Source: Ureibacillus galli (GTDB lineage: Bacteria; Bacillota; Bacilli; Bacillales_A; Planococcaceae). From it: a stretch of 64,000 nucleotides of DNA. Position numbers and translations under genes: made by a program. The notes under the pieces are model-generated. The model was not told where the DNA came from and made no database searches. It saw only the letters and a list, made by a program, of their open reading frames with translations. This document shows positions 43,979-52,652 of this stretch, piece by piece; the first letter of the stretch is position 1; the number at the start of each line of letters is the position of its first letter. Location of the stretch: the NCBI RefSeq assembly GCF_014836845.1, contig NZ_JACSQA010000004.1:1-64000 (forward strand), read 5' to 3'.

Positions 43979-45187
43979 TTGGAGAAATTCAATCCATTAT
44001 CTAAAACGCTCGATCACGAGTCAAATGAAGGAATAATATTTTCGCAGTTCTCTAATATTTTCTGGATTCTTTTAGTTTATATAGGAGCATTAATCCTGCA
44101 AAATATTCAACAACCTACATTTATATCTAGTTTAATCTTCAGTTTAATTTTAGCGGTCCACACAGTGTTATACTTTTCCCAAAGTTCCTCTAGATTGGGT
44201 AAGAGTTGGTACTACTTTTTTGTACAGGCGAGCATGTTGTTTATCTCTGCTTTTATATTACCAAAAGGGTCTCCAGTCGTATTAATTGGTTTACTGCCGG
44301 TATTAATAGCACAAAGCATCATTATTCTAAATAGCAAATTAAAAGCGATTTTGTTTTTTATAGTATCTTACGGCTTATATTGTATTGCTATGGTAATAAA
44401 TTACGGAGCAAGTGAACTTCCAATTTTTATTCCAATCTTCTTCGTTATTTTGCTTATCGTCATTGTCTATACGGTTAGCTACAACCGTCAAGTTCGTGCA
44501 AAAGAGCGTATGGAGTTTTATTTGCAGCAGTTGGAGATAGCCTATCAAAAAGTTGAGGAACTTACTTTGTCAAACGAAAGACAGCGAATGGCCAGAGATT
44601 TACACGATACATTAGCACAAGGTCTAGCTGGTCTCATTATGCAATTAGAAGCTGTTAGTATCCATATCAACAATGGAAATGTCGCCAGATCGAATGAAAT
44701 TATTCATAATTCAATGCAGCAGGCAAGAGAAACATTGAAGGATGCCCGAACTGTTATTGATAACTTGAGAACAGGGGCGTTGGAGGAGGCGGAATTCCAT
44801 AGGGCCGTGCTAGAGGAAATAAAGAAATTTGAAGAAATAACAGGCGTCCATGTGGAAAAAGACATCAATCAGGTTTATTCTTTATCTAATTTATCAATGG
44901 AATATGGTATTTATATAATCCGTGAATCCCTGAACAATATTATGAAGCATTCACAGGCAGATCAGGTAAGGATAAAGATTAAATCAAAGGATGGCCAGTT
45001 ATATATGGAAGTCACTGATAACGGAATTGGATTCTCTACCAAAAATATTGGGAAACAAACTGGGAAATATGGTCTTATAGGCTTACAAGAACGTGTAAGG
45101 TTAGTTGGAGGCAAAATAGCAATAGAGAGTATACCAGGAGAAGGAACGAAATTGGCCATAACAGTTCCTATAAATCAGGGGGTATAA
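43979..45187 (+). CDS. Sensor histidine kinase (HisKA_3, NarL-type)
   Basis: The 402-residue kinase has about six TM segments (residues 25-165), then a dimerisation helix with the phosphorylated histidine in RQRMARDLHDTLAQGLAG and an ATPase domain ending in GLIGLQERVRLVGGK. It is the LiaS/DesK type. It starts with TTG 9 bases after AAGGTGG. The response regulator starts 4 bases after it, and an MMPL exporter gene follows, suggesting envelope-stress or drug sensing. Confidence 0.88.
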   Translation: MEKFNPLSKTLDHESNEGIIFSQFSNIFWILLVYIGALILQNIQQPTFISSLIFSLILAVHTVLYFSQSSSRLGKSWYYFFVQASMLFISAFILPKGSPVVLIGLLPVLIAQSIIILNSKLKAILFFIVSYGLYCIAMVINYGASELPIFIPIFFVILLIVIVYTVSYNRQVRAKERMEFYLQQLEIAYQKVEELTLSNERQRMARDLHDTLAQGLAGLIMQLEAVSIHINNGNVARSNEIIHNSMQQARETLKDARTVIDNLRTGALEEAEFHRAVLEEIKKFEEITGVHVEKDINQVYSLSNLSMEYGIYIIRESLNNIMKHSQADQVRIKIKSKDGQLYMEVTDNGIGFSTKNIGKQTGKYGLIGLQERVRLVGGKIAIESIPGEGTKLAITVPINQGV

Positions 45188-45190
45188 GCA

Positions 45191-45844
45191 TTGAAATACA
45201 AAGTACTGATTGTAGATGATCATTTAGTAGTAAGAGAAGGGCTAAAATTAATTTTGGAGACCAATGACTCGTTCCAAGTGATAGGTGAAGCCAATAATGG
45301 TAAAGTCGCATTGGATATGATTGATAAATCTAAGCCAGATATTATTTTGCTTGATTTGAATATGCCCGTAATGAGTGGACTGGAAACGTTAAAAACAATG
45401 AGCGAATTGAGTATCACGATTCCGGTTATTATATTAACTACTTACAATGAAAATGATTTGATGGTGAAAGGAATAGAGTTAGGAGCCAAAGGGTTTTTAT
45501 TGAAAGATACAAGCAGGGAAAATCTGTTTAGGACGCTAGAATCCGCAATCAGAGGTGAAACTCTTTTACAGCCTGATGTCATGGAGAAAATTTTAAAATA
45601 CAAGCAAGAAAAATCGAATAGTTATACTCAGCAATCAGCTTCTTTAACAGATAAAGAACTATTCATCCTACAGGCAGTTGCAAAAGGTTTTAAAAGTAGG
45701 GAAATCGCTTTTGATATGGGAATTGCTGAACGTACTGTAAAAGCGCACTTAACCAATATTTACAATAAACTCGGTGTTAATTCTAGAGCAGAAGCAGTTG
45801 CAATTGCAATCAATCAAGGTTTATTCCGCTTACTAGATAAATAA
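45191..45844 (+). CDS. NarL/LuxR-type response regulator
   Basis: The 217-residue protein has a receiver domain (phosphoacceptor Asp in PDIILLDLNMPVMSG) and a C-terminal LuxR helix-turn-helix (AVAKGFKSREIAFDMGIAER). It starts with TTG; AGGGGG overlaps the kinase stop codon. It pairs with the upstream kinase and probably activates the MMPL gene downstream. A terminator separates them. Confidence 0.9.
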   Translation: MKYKVLIVDDHLVVREGLKLILETNDSFQVIGEANNGKVALDMIDKSKPDIILLDLNMPVMSGLETLKTMSELSITIPVIILTTYNENDLMVKGIELGAKGFLLKDTSRENLFRTLESAIRGETLLQPDVMEKILKYKQEKSNSYTQQSASLTDKELFILQAVAKGFKSREIAFDMGIAERTVKAHLTNIYNKLGVNSRAEAVAIAINQGLFRLLDK

Positions 45845-45854
45845 ATTGCCCAAA

Positions 45855-45890
45855 CGTACATAGGGGACTTACCCGTATGTACGATTTTTT
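45855..45890 (+). terminator. Terminator after the response regulator gene
   Basis: CGTACATAGGGG pairs with CCCGTATGTACG, followed by six Ts. Confidence 0.85.
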
Positions 45891-45954
45891 ATTTTGCTCA
45901 CTCCTTTATGATTAGAACGTAAGGAAATAAAGAAGCTTTCGAAAGGAGTTAAGT

Positions 45955-48183
45955 ATGGCAAAGTATTTATATAAACTTGGAAGATGGGTTGTAAATCATA
46001 ACAAGAAAGTTATTGGAGGAACTTTAGGTATCCTCATTATTATAGCGATTGTTGCATTAAGTTTGGGTCCGGCTTTTAGTGATGAGATGTCTATTCCAGA
46101 TACAGAATCTGCTGAGGCAGGTAAAATTCTAGAGAAAGAATTTCAGTCATCAAATGAGCCCGCACCTGGTACCGTAAATCTAGTACTAAAAGCACCTAAA
46201 GGCGAAACTTTAGAGTCTGGTGAAGTTGTGGATGCCATTAATGAGATAATTGATAAAATTAAAGAGGACAAATCCGTTGTCTCTGTTGCTGCACCTGCGG
46301 AACTAGATAATTACAATGAAAATAAAAATATTGGTTATGCAGTAGTGACTTATGATGTACCGGCATCTAAGGTAACAGAAAAATCAAAGGAAATCATTCT
46401 AGAGAGTATTGAAGATACAAGAGATGCAGGCATTCAAACGGAGTTGGCAGGGACAGTTGCCTTTTCTGAATTAGAAATTGGAGGGATATCAGAAGTAATC
46501 GGGGTAGTAATTGCTTATGTTATTCTTGCACTTACGTTTACATCCTTCTTGGCAGCTGGAATGCCGATTATTACAGCAGTCATAGGTTTAGGAATAGGGA
46601 TTTTATCTATTTTAATCGGAACTAATTATTTTGATATCCCGTCATTCGCTCTTGCTTTAGCTGCCATGTTAGGTCTAGCAGTGGGAATTGACTATGCTCT
46701 ATTTATTATGTCAAGATTCCGACAAGAGTTAGCAAAAGGGCATTGTGTGAAAGAAGCAATAGCAATTGCAAATGGAACTGCCGGAAGTGCGGTTGTATTT
46801 GCTGGAATAACTGTTATTATTGCATTGCTAGGTTTAGGGGTAGCAAAAATTCCATTTTTAACAATGATGGGAATCTCTGCAGCAGTTTGTGTATTGTTCG
46901 CGATTTTAATAGCGGTTATTTTTGTACCAGCAATTTTGGCGTTATTTGGCCATAAAATTGGCCCTTCAAGAAAAAATAAACTTTTAGCAAGATTCACTAG
47001 CAAAAAGAACGATAAAGAATCAAATGCTTGGGGGAATTTTGTTACTAAACGACCTTGGACAGTAACGATTTTAGGGATACTCTTTCTTGTAGTAGTTAGT
47101 ATTCCATTCTTCCATATGCAACTGGGATTACCTGATAATGGAACAAAGTCAGATGAAACAACAGAAAGAAGAGCGTATGATTTACTAAGTGAAGCATATG
47201 GTCCAGGATATCATTCTTCATTAGTAGTCCTAGCTGAAGCAGATAAAAGTGGTGAAGATATTCAATCGAAGATTAATAAAGTAACAGAAGAATTAGGTGA
47301 TTTACCGAATATAAAAAGTGTCAGTCCGCCGATTCCGGGTAAATCAGGAAATGTTTTCATGATTTCAATAACGCCAAAAACTGGGCCGAATGATATTAAA
47401 ACAAACGATATAGTACACTCAATAAGAGAGTTGTCAGACAACAATAAAGAACAAGTAAAGTTGTACGTTACTGGTGCAACTGCAGTGAACATTGATATAT
47501 CTGAAAAGTTGAATGATGCAGTACCTTTATTTGCTTCTCTTATTGTAGGTTTTGCGTTTATTCTATTAGTGTTGGTATTTAGATCGATCCTAGTCCCATT
47601 AAAAGCTGTTTTAGGTTTCTTGCTATCACTATTAGCGACATTAGGATTTGTTGTTTTCGTAATTCAAGATGGAAACTTCTATAGTCTATTTGGTTTCCCA
47701 ATTGCAAGCCCTGTTTTGGCCTTTTTACCTGTTATCGTCATAGGCATCTTATTTGGTCTAGCAATGGATTATGAGGTTTTCTTGGTAAGTAGAATGCGTG
47801 AAGAATTTACACATTCCAAAGATGCCAAAAAAGCGATTCTTGCTGGGATAAAAGATAGCGGGGGAGTAGTGACGGCTGCAGGTCTTATTATGATCGCAGT
47901 ATTCACTGGATTTATGCTTGCTCCGGACCCAATCATTAAATCAATGGGCTTCGCACTAACCTTTGGGATTATTTTTGATGCGTTTGTCGTGAGAATGGCA
48001 ATCGTACCCGCGGTAATGACGTTAATGGGGAAAGCAGCATGGTACTTACCAAGCTGGTTAGACAAAGTCCTTCCAAATATTGATGTAGAAGGAACATCAA
48101 TACAAAATGAGATTGCTGAAAGTAAGAATAGAAATAAAAAGAAAAAATCACCACGAATCAAAGAAGAAAGAGTTTCTGAATAA
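45955..48183 (+). CDS. MMPL/RND-family transporter behind a two-component system
   Basis: The 742-residue protein has the MMPL duplication: TM near 17-37, extracytoplasmic part to about 180, TMs about 180-335, a linker, TM near 370, and a second TM cluster about 520-705. The aspartates in LAVGIDYALFIMSRFR and LAMDYEVFLVSRMRE mark the proton path. The C-terminal tail is basic (KSKNRNKKKKSPR-like). It differs from the MMPL protein at 10954. Its position after the kinase/regulator pair suggests induced export of a lipid or antimicrobial. Confidence 0.88.
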   Translation: MAKYLYKLGRWVVNHNKKVIGGTLGILIIIAIVALSLGPAFSDEMSIPDTESAEAGKILEKEFQSSNEPAPGTVNLVLKAPKGETLESGEVVDAINEIIDKIKEDKSVVSVAAPAELDNYNENKNIGYAVVTYDVPASKVTEKSKEIILESIEDTRDAGIQTELAGTVAFSELEIGGISEVIGVVIAYVILALTFTSFLAAGMPIITAVIGLGIGILSILIGTNYFDIPSFALALAAMLGLAVGIDYALFIMSRFRQELAKGHCVKEAIAIANGTAGSAVVFAGITVIIALLGLGVAKIPFLTMMGISAAVCVLFAILIAVIFVPAILALFGHKIGPSRKNKLLARFTSKKNDKESNAWGNFVTKRPWTVTILGILFLVVVSIPFFHMQLGLPDNGTKSDETTERRAYDLLSEAYGPGYHSSLVVLAEADKSGEDIQSKINKVTEELGDLPNIKSVSPPIPGKSGNVFMISITPKTGPNDIKTNDIVHSIRELSDNNKEQVKLYVTGATAVNIDISEKLNDAVPLFASLIVGFAFILLVLVFRSILVPLKAVLGFLLSLLATLGFVVFVIQDGNFYSLFGFPIASPVLAFLPVIVIGILFGLAMDYEVFLVSRMREEFTHSKDAKKAILAGIKDSGGVVTAAGLIMIAVFTGFMLAPDPIIKSMGFALTFGIIFDAFVVRMAIVPAVMTLMGKAAWYLPSWLDKVLPNIDVEGTSIQNEIAESKNRNKKKKSPRIKEERVSE

Positions 48184-48231
48184 GTAAGCTAGAACCTTTC
48201 TAAATAACCATAAAACTGAGAAAGGAGTAGA

Positions 48232-48262
48232 AACCCGATATTTTAGATATCGGGTTATTTTA
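48232..48262 (+). terminator. Terminator after the MMPL gene
   Basis: AACCCGATAT pairs with ATATCGGGTT around five bases and is followed by ATTTT. Confidence 0.82.
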
Positions 48263-48340
48263 TTAACAATTTACTTAATGAGCGAATTTATAAAGGAGAA
48301 AAATCCTTATATAACAATTAAAAGTATAAGTACTAATTTA

Positions 48341-48403
48341 TTATTCAACAATCTGGTGCTTTCCTTGAATAAGGAAGGGGTCTTTTTCCGTTAGTGTTCA
48401 TAT
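48341..48403 (+). repeat. Intergenic repeat copy R2
   Basis: ATTCAACAATCTGGTGCTTT, then CCTTGAATAAGGAAGGGGTC and TTTTT. The left end and hairpin are well kept; the right end (GTTCATATATTTAAT) is degraded. Confidence 0.7.
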
Positions 48404-48504
48404 ATTTAATCGATATATGTTAATATTTGGAATATAATGTGTGATACATTATAGAACAATTATTGAGATTCTTTATCAAGTATATAAATAGCTGAGGTAA
48501 AAAA

Positions 48505-48942
48505 ATGCTTAAGGTTTTTGGAGAAAAAATAGTAGGAATGGATTATCAATTAAGAAAAGGTGTATATGCTGTTATTTTTAACAATACAAGAGATAAAGTT
48601 TTAACGGTACAAAATTCTAAAGGACATTATTTTTTACCTGGTGGTGGAATTGTAGAAGGTGAAAGTTATGAAGAATGTCTACAAAGAGAAATGTTAGAAG
48701 AAACGGGATATAAAGTATCGATAGGTCCTTTTATAGGTACGGCAATGAGATATTTTCAATCAACTAAAAATGAGCCTTTATTAAATGAAGGTTATTTTTA
48801 CTTAGCAGAAATATTAGAAAAGATTCAGGAACCTATTGAGGATGACAACTATAATCGGTGGATTGATATTGAGTGTGTTTCAAGGCTACTTGTACACGAT
48901 CATCATTGTTGGGCTGTAAAAGAAATTATAAACAAACGATGA
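48505..48942 (+). CDS. Nudix hydrolase
   Basis: The 145-residue protein has a consensus Nudix box, GGGIVEGESYEECLQREMLE then ETGY, preceded by HYFLP. Such enzymes hydrolyse nucleotide-linked pyrophosphates; substrate unknown. GAGGT lies 7 bases before the ATG. It is unrelated in detail to the Nudix protein at 19936. Confidence 0.87.
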   Translation: MLKVFGEKIVGMDYQLRKGVYAVIFNNTRDKVLTVQNSKGHYFLPGGGIVEGESYEECLQREMLEETGYKVSIGPFIGTAMRYFQSTKNEPLLNEGYFYLAEILEKIQEPIEDDNYNRWIDIECVSRLLVHDHHCWAVKEIINKR

Positions 48943-48980
48943 AGTGTTTAACAAGCTAAAGGGATTAAGAATAATTGATA

Positions 48981-49035
48981 TTCCACAATAAGGGCACTTT
49001 CCTTAAGGAATGTAAAAATTTTTTCAGTCTGGAGT
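48981..49035 (+). repeat. Degenerate intergenic repeat copy R3
   Basis: TTCCACAATAAGGGCACTTT, CCTTAAGGAA and a T run followed by CAGTCTGG keep the left half of the repeat. It overlaps the 3' end of the broken DUF3888 gene, whose last codons may be derived from it. Confidence 0.5.
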
Positions 49036-49440
49036 GTATTTATATGTTTTTAAGTGTGTATGATTTATCAATTTAACTTCAGTTCCAGAAGAAATTTCAT
49101 ATGTCATTCGGTCTTTTCCTATTGGTATTCAATGTCCTCCGTCAGTAGGTTCTATTTCAAATGTAATTTGCAAGTGGAAGCCGCGAAATCCATTAATTCT
49201 TTTTGTTTCTAAAACTTCAATTTTCCAAGGAGCGACAGCGGGTGAAAAATTCTCCACAATATTTGGGGTATAAAAGTTTTGCAAATCATTTTCAATATAA
49301 GGCGTTAGCATATTCATAAGCATATCCTGTAATCTAAGCTCTTCAGAGTCTTCTGATGGTATATCTGATGCAATTGTTGCTGAATAAAAAGAAGTAATCA
49401 GAGGTAATAGTAGTATAAAAACTAAAAACATCTTTTTCAT
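49024..49440 (-). pseudogene. DUF3888-like secreted protein with a premature stop
   Basis: The frame opens with a signal peptide (MKKMFLVFILLLPLITSFYS) and DUF3888-like sequence (LRLQDMLMNMLTPYIENDLQ, RGFHLQITFEIEP). A TGA at 49129-49131 follows PTDGGH. The same frame continues without further stops as IPIGKDRMTYEISSGTEVKL, then INHTHLKTYKYTPD, ending at 49024. One substitution therefore seems to have removed the last 34 residues. Function of the family is unknown. Confidence 0.7.
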
Positions 49441-49610
49441 TCTTCTTTCGATACACCTCTCTATATAAAAAAGGATTTAGTTGTATTATCACCTTTTACG
49501 AATAAAGTATGAGCCTTATTTATAGAGGCAATTGCTACCCAAAAATTCTATCAGCCTATATTTTTATTGTTCTAATAATCCAATTAAAGAGGCATCGTTG
49601 AAAAACGTTC

Positions 49611-49682
49611 TTCAACTATCGGGCGCGTTTACTTAATAAGAAATGCGTCTTTATTCATGAAAAGGGCCAGATTGTTGAATAA
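49611..49682 (+). repeat. Intergenic repeat copy R4
   Basis: TTCAACTATCGGGCGCGTTT, ACTTAATAAGAAATGCGTC with TTTATT, and AAAGGGCCAGATTGTTGAAT at the right end. This is the GCGCGTTT subtype shared with R7, and it has both terminal repeats. Confidence 0.8.
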
Positions 49683-49824
49683 TACTTTTAATAAAGAAGA
49701 TGATAATTTCCTCGAGCAGATCATTGACAATAAAGAAGGATGGTTTTTTATGCTGACTTGCTTGAATGGCTATCTGGAATACAGAGTCCAAGGAATACGA
49801 GGAGGACTTGAAAATGAAAAATAA
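49674..49824 (+). pseudogene. Possible gene remnant
   Basis: A coding-like frame of 49 codons starts inside the right end of R4 (LNNTFNKEDDNFLEQIIDNK) and ends YRVQGIRGGLENEK. An ATG at 49750 with AAGGATGG before it could start a 24-residue peptide. I do not recognise it; it looks like the C-terminus of a gene whose front was lost at the repeat. Confidence 0.3.
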
Positions 49825-49855
49825 ACCCGAGATTGATTCCCGGGTTTGTTTTTAT
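49824..49855. terminator. Terminator after the YflT-like gene
   Basis: AAACCCG and CGGGTTT flank an imperfect stem. It serves the minus-strand stress gene and possibly the remnant on the plus strand. Confidence 0.7.
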
Positions 49856-50172
49856 TTATTGGCAACTATGACCAATTTACCTGTATCCAGTTCCTTCTCG
49901 AGTTGAGCAGCTTCCGATTCACTTAATCCGACGGAAGCTAACTCATTGCGCAGTTCATCTCCACGGGAATTTACCAGGTTTTTCATAGAAGTCAGGAACC
50001 CTTGCTCGCCAATCCCAACTTTATCTGTCCCCAGTGCTTCGTTAATATCATCTTCACGTTCTTCATAATGTGCAAAGATGTAAATGTTATCTCGAAGATA
50101 TCCTTGCGCTTCTAATTTCTCCACTTCTTGTTTCGCCTGTACTACGTTTTCTACAATCAATTTGACTGTCAT
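49852..50172 (-). CDS. YflT-like general stress protein
   Basis: The 106-residue protein matches the YflT/general stress 17M family (NIYIFAHYEEREDDINEALG, then the acidic ELASVGLSESEAAQLEKELD and a final GKLVIVA). Family members are induced by heat, ethanol and salt through sigma-B in Bacillus subtilis; molecular role unknown. AGGAGGG precedes the ATG. A sigma-B-type promoter is visible at 50208-50233, in agreement. Confidence 0.88.
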   Translation of the reverse strand: MTVKLIVENVVQAKQEVEKLEAQGYLRDNIYIFAHYEEREDDINEALGTDKVGIGEQGFLTSMKNLVNSRGDELRNELASVGLSESEAAQLEKELDTGKLVIVANK

Positions 50173-50207
50173 TATTGATCCCTCCTATATATGTCTACAT
50201 TCATTCT

Positions 50208-50233
50208 ATTCCACTAAATTAAATGAATTAAAC
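50208..50233 (-). promoter_or_regulatory. Candidate sigma-B promoter
   Basis: On the minus strand GTTTAA (50233-50228), 14 bases, then TGGAAT (50213-50208) match the sigma-B consensus GTTTAA-N12-14-GGGWAW except for one base. It lies about 35 bases before a YflT-type gene. Confidence 0.6.
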
Positions 50234-50284
50234 ATACGGAGAAAGTCACCTTCTATATGTGGAGAGGTATTATGCTTATTGATC

Positions 50285-50316
50285 TGCAACAATCGGGCAC
50301 TTTCCTTGAATAAGGA
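50285..50316 (+). repeat. Intergenic repeat copy R5, left part
   Basis: TGCAACAATCGGGCACTTTC and CTTGAATAAGGA form the left half of a repeat copy cut by the insertion sequence at 50317. The right half resumes at 51788. Confidence 0.8.
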
Positions 50317-50346
50317 GGTAGTGACCCCATAAAGTTAGAGTTTTTA

Positions 50347-51156
50347 TTATGCAGCTAATTGGCTGGCATGTTTCCGGTAGTTTACTGGACTCATGCCGGC
50401 CAGTTTTTGTTTAATACGATCGTTATTATAATAATTGATATACTTTTCTATTTTCTTTTGTAATGCTTCATAAGAGATTAATTGTTCCCCATAATACATT
50501 TCCTGTTTTAGTAAGCTAAAGAAGTTCTCCATGGCCGCATTGTCTGCGCATGTTGCTTTACGAGACATGCTTTGGAAAATCTTGTTCTGGCTTAATGTTT
50601 TTACCCACGCATTGTGTTGATAGTGCCATCCTTGATCGGAATGAATTGTTGTCCGATATTCAGCACGCTTCTGAATGATTGAAAGTGCTTGTTTAAGCGA
50701 CTCTAACACAAAATCAAGGCTCGGTCGTTTTGACATGCTAAACCCAATAATCTCACTATTATATAAGTCCATGATTGGGCTTAAATATAGTTTTTCATCA
50801 TTTGTACATTTAAATTCGGTTACATCTGTTACCAATTTTTGAAGGGCATACGGCGTACTGAATCTACGATTCAAAAGGTTTTTAGCGACTTTCCCAACCG
50901 TTCCTTTGTAGGATTTATAGCGTGATTTACGTACAAATTTTACACATTTCAATCCTAGCTTTTTCATAATTCGTTGTACTTTTTTATGATTAATTATGTA
51001 CCCCTGCGCTCTTAATTCCGCATGAATACGACGGTAGCCATATCGACCTTCATGCTTTTCAAAGGTCTCTAAAATCAATGTTTCCCATTTTTCGTTCGAA
51101 TTTGCTTGTTTCATTTGTTTCATTTGATAATGATATGTTGCTTCTGGAATACCCAC
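50347..51156 (-). CDS. Transposase OrfB (DDE integrase)
   Basis: The 269-residue part has an HTH_21-like start (KHEGRYGYRRIHAELRAQGY) and the rve integrase core with DDE residues in TDVTEFKC, TIHSDQGWHYQ and AAMENFFSLLKQE. The coding frame is open further upstream of the ATG-type start (RKVQAVIAFELKQEGFRLKD), overlapping the end of OrfA in the -1 frame. It is therefore probably made as an OrfAB fusion by frameshifting at an AAAAG run. Confidence 0.92.
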   Translation of the reverse strand: MGIPEATYHYQMKQMKQANSNEKWETLILETFEKHEGRYGYRRIHAELRAQGYIINHKKVQRIMKKLGLKCVKFVRKSRYKSYKGTVGKVAKNLLNRRFSTPYALQKLVTDVTEFKCTNDEKLYLSPIMDLYNSEIIGFSMSKRPSLDFVLESLKQALSIIQKRAEYRTTIHSDQGWHYQHNAWVKTLSQNKIFQSMSRKATCADNAAMENFFSLLKQEMYYGEQLISYEALQKKIEKYINYYNNDRIKQKLAGMSPVNYRKHASQLAA

Positions 51157-51173
51157 TTGTTTTAAGACATCTT

Positions 51174-51734
51174 TTAATCGAAATCCTTCTTGTTTAAGTT
51201 CGAAGGCGATGACTGCTTGTACTTTTCGAAGAGGGCATTCGGATTCTCTCGAAAAGCCTTCAACTTTTTTAAATAGGCAACCTCTAAACGAAGCAGTTCA
51301 TTTTCACGTTCTAACTGCTCCTCACGTGACATTGTTTTTTCTTGTTTCTTCGCTGTTGATTTTGGTTTTCTAGACATAGACGGGCGCCCCTTTGATTTTT
51401 CTAGCAGGCCCTCTATCCCTTCTTTTAAGAATCGACGATTCCAACTAGTAATTAAAGTTGGATCATTTAAGTTAAAGTGAATCGCAGTATCTTGATAGGA
51501 AGCACCTGTTCGTTTCATAAAGTTTAATACATCTAATTTAAATTGAACAGAATAAAACTGCTTCTTTTTCTTAACGGTTAAGCCGCTACGCCCAAACTCT
51601 TGATATGCACGTACCCATCTCCTTAATGGTGAAGCACCGACACCATATTTCTTCGCTATCATTCTATATCCTAGTGAGCCACTTAAATAATCTTGAACCA
51701 CCATCAATTTAAATTCTTCATTATATTTAGTCAT
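51174..51734 (-). CDS. Transposase OrfA (helix-turn-helix)
   Basis: The 186-residue protein has two helix-turn-helix segments (LMVVQDYLSGSLGYRMIAKK; FKLDVLNFMKRTGASYQDTA) and a C-terminal leucine-zipper-like coil (REEQLERENELLRLEVAYLK), the normal IS150-type OrfA layout. It ends in KYKQSSPSNLNKKDFD, and the region TTCGAAAAG provides a -1 slip site into OrfB. It starts 53 bases inside the IS end. Confidence 0.9.
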   Translation of the reverse strand: MTKYNEEFKLMVVQDYLSGSLGYRMIAKKYGVGASPLRRWVRAYQEFGRSGLTVKKKKQFYSVQFKLDVLNFMKRTGASYQDTAIHFNLNDPTLITSWNRRFLKEGIEGLLEKSKGRPSMSRKPKSTAKKQEKTMSREEQLERENELLRLEVAYLKKLKAFRENPNALFEKYKQSSPSNLNKKDFD

Positions 51735-51787
51735 AAAAAATCACCCCAAAAGTTAGTTTTTCACTCTAACTTTTGGGGTGCAGTACC

Positions 51788-51830
51788 GGAGAGGGTCTTT
51801 TTTCCGTTAAAGGGCCATTTAGTTGAATAA
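51788..51830 (+). repeat. Intergenic repeat copy R5, right part
   Basis: GGAGAGGGTCTTTTTTCCG, AAAGGGCCATTTAGTTGAAT. Joined to 50285-50316 (minus one GGA) it restores a standard repeat copy. Confidence 0.8.
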
Positions 51831-51879
51831 GGATAGTACGAATAGACTTGGTTAAAATAATTCAAATAATAAATAAAGG

Positions 51880-52422
51880 GTGATTTATCTGAACAAGTTA
51901 CTCCTACTTTTTCTTATATCAACCGTAATTTGTGGAGCAATCAATATTGGAAAGGTAAATGCTAATTCTCACTTCCAACCTCAAACTATTGAAGAAAGTT
52001 ATCTTGAAATTGGATATAAATCAGTCGGGGAAGCTTTAAGAGATTATGAACACCATTATAAAGAGAAATTACAGCTTCCATTAAGAGTTCCTCCTATTGT
52101 GTATACTCACGTATTTGCTCGCACTATTGAAGGAAACAAGGGTGATCTTTTTGAAATGCAGTTTATAAATGAGAAATCAAATGAGAATAATTTCCTAATA
52201 AGTGTAGCACCAAAGGATAGTATTGAGATACTGGATAAAGAAGTTATAAACAAATTTAAACTTAAGAGTGGAAACACTGCATATTTGTTGGATACAGGAA
52301 GGGCAGTTTTTTTGATTTTTGAAAAAGATAACTTGCAATATAGGTTCAGTATAGATAAAAGAGTCTCGAAAAAAATTACTCCTGAAATTTTAGTTCAGAT
52401 AGCTAATTCTACTGATAATTGA
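51880..52422 (+). CDS. Secreted protein, unknown function
   Basis: A protein of about 178-180 residues with a signal peptide (LLLLFLISTVICGAINIGKV) and a mixed alpha/beta body (EALRDYEHHYKEKLQLPLR; FEMQFINEKSNENNF). I do not recognise it with confidence; it recalls DUF4367-like extracytoplasmic domains. The start is uncertain. A GTG at 51880 overlaps AAAGGGTG, while a CTG at 51889 has ideal spacing, matching the layout of the TTG start in the neighbouring gene at 53446. Confidence 0.6.
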   Translation: MIYLNKLLLLFLISTVICGAINIGKVNANSHFQPQTIEESYLEIGYKSVGEALRDYEHHYKEKLQLPLRVPPIVYTHVFARTIEGNKGDLFEMQFINEKSNENNFLISVAPKDSIEILDKEVINKFKLKSGNTAYLLDTGRAVFLIFEKDNLQYRFSIDKRVSKKITPEILVQIANSTDN

Positions 52423-52474
52423 AGTCAAAAAACTCTCTTGTTTAACCAACGGGGGCTTTAGTTGAATAAAGCTC

Positions 52475-52548
52475 TTCAACAATCGGGCGCTTTCCATGAA
52501 ATTAAGGAGAGTGTCTTTCTTCATGTATAGGGCCAAATTGTTGAATAA
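52475..52548 (+). repeat. Intergenic repeat copy R6
   Basis: This is the most complete copy: TTCAACAATCGGGCGCTTTC, ATGAAATTAAGGAGAGTGTC with TTTCTTCATG, and AGGGCCAAATTGTTGAATAA. A fragment (CCAACGGGGGCTTTAGTTGA, from 52447) just before it looks like a second, collapsed copy. Confidence 0.85.
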
Positions 52549-52652
52549 CATTATTTTATGCAATGTACAAAACTCTACGGATATGTAATATATATTAAAC
52601 TTACTGATATGTTATAATTTACCAATAACATTAATTGAGGAGCGATTATCTT

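Larger units (their letters stand above)
50317..51787 (-). mobile_element. IS3-family (IS150-type) insertion sequence, 1471 bp
   Basis: The ends are imperfect inverted repeats: GGTAGTGACCCCATAAAGTT on the left and GGTACTGCACCCCAAAAGTT read inward from the right, similar to IS150 termini. GGA flanks both sides (50314-50316 and 51788-51790), a 3-base target duplication as expected for IS150-type elements. Two overlapping-frame genes encode the transposase on the minus strand. Both frames are intact, so the element may be active. Confidence 0.92.
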
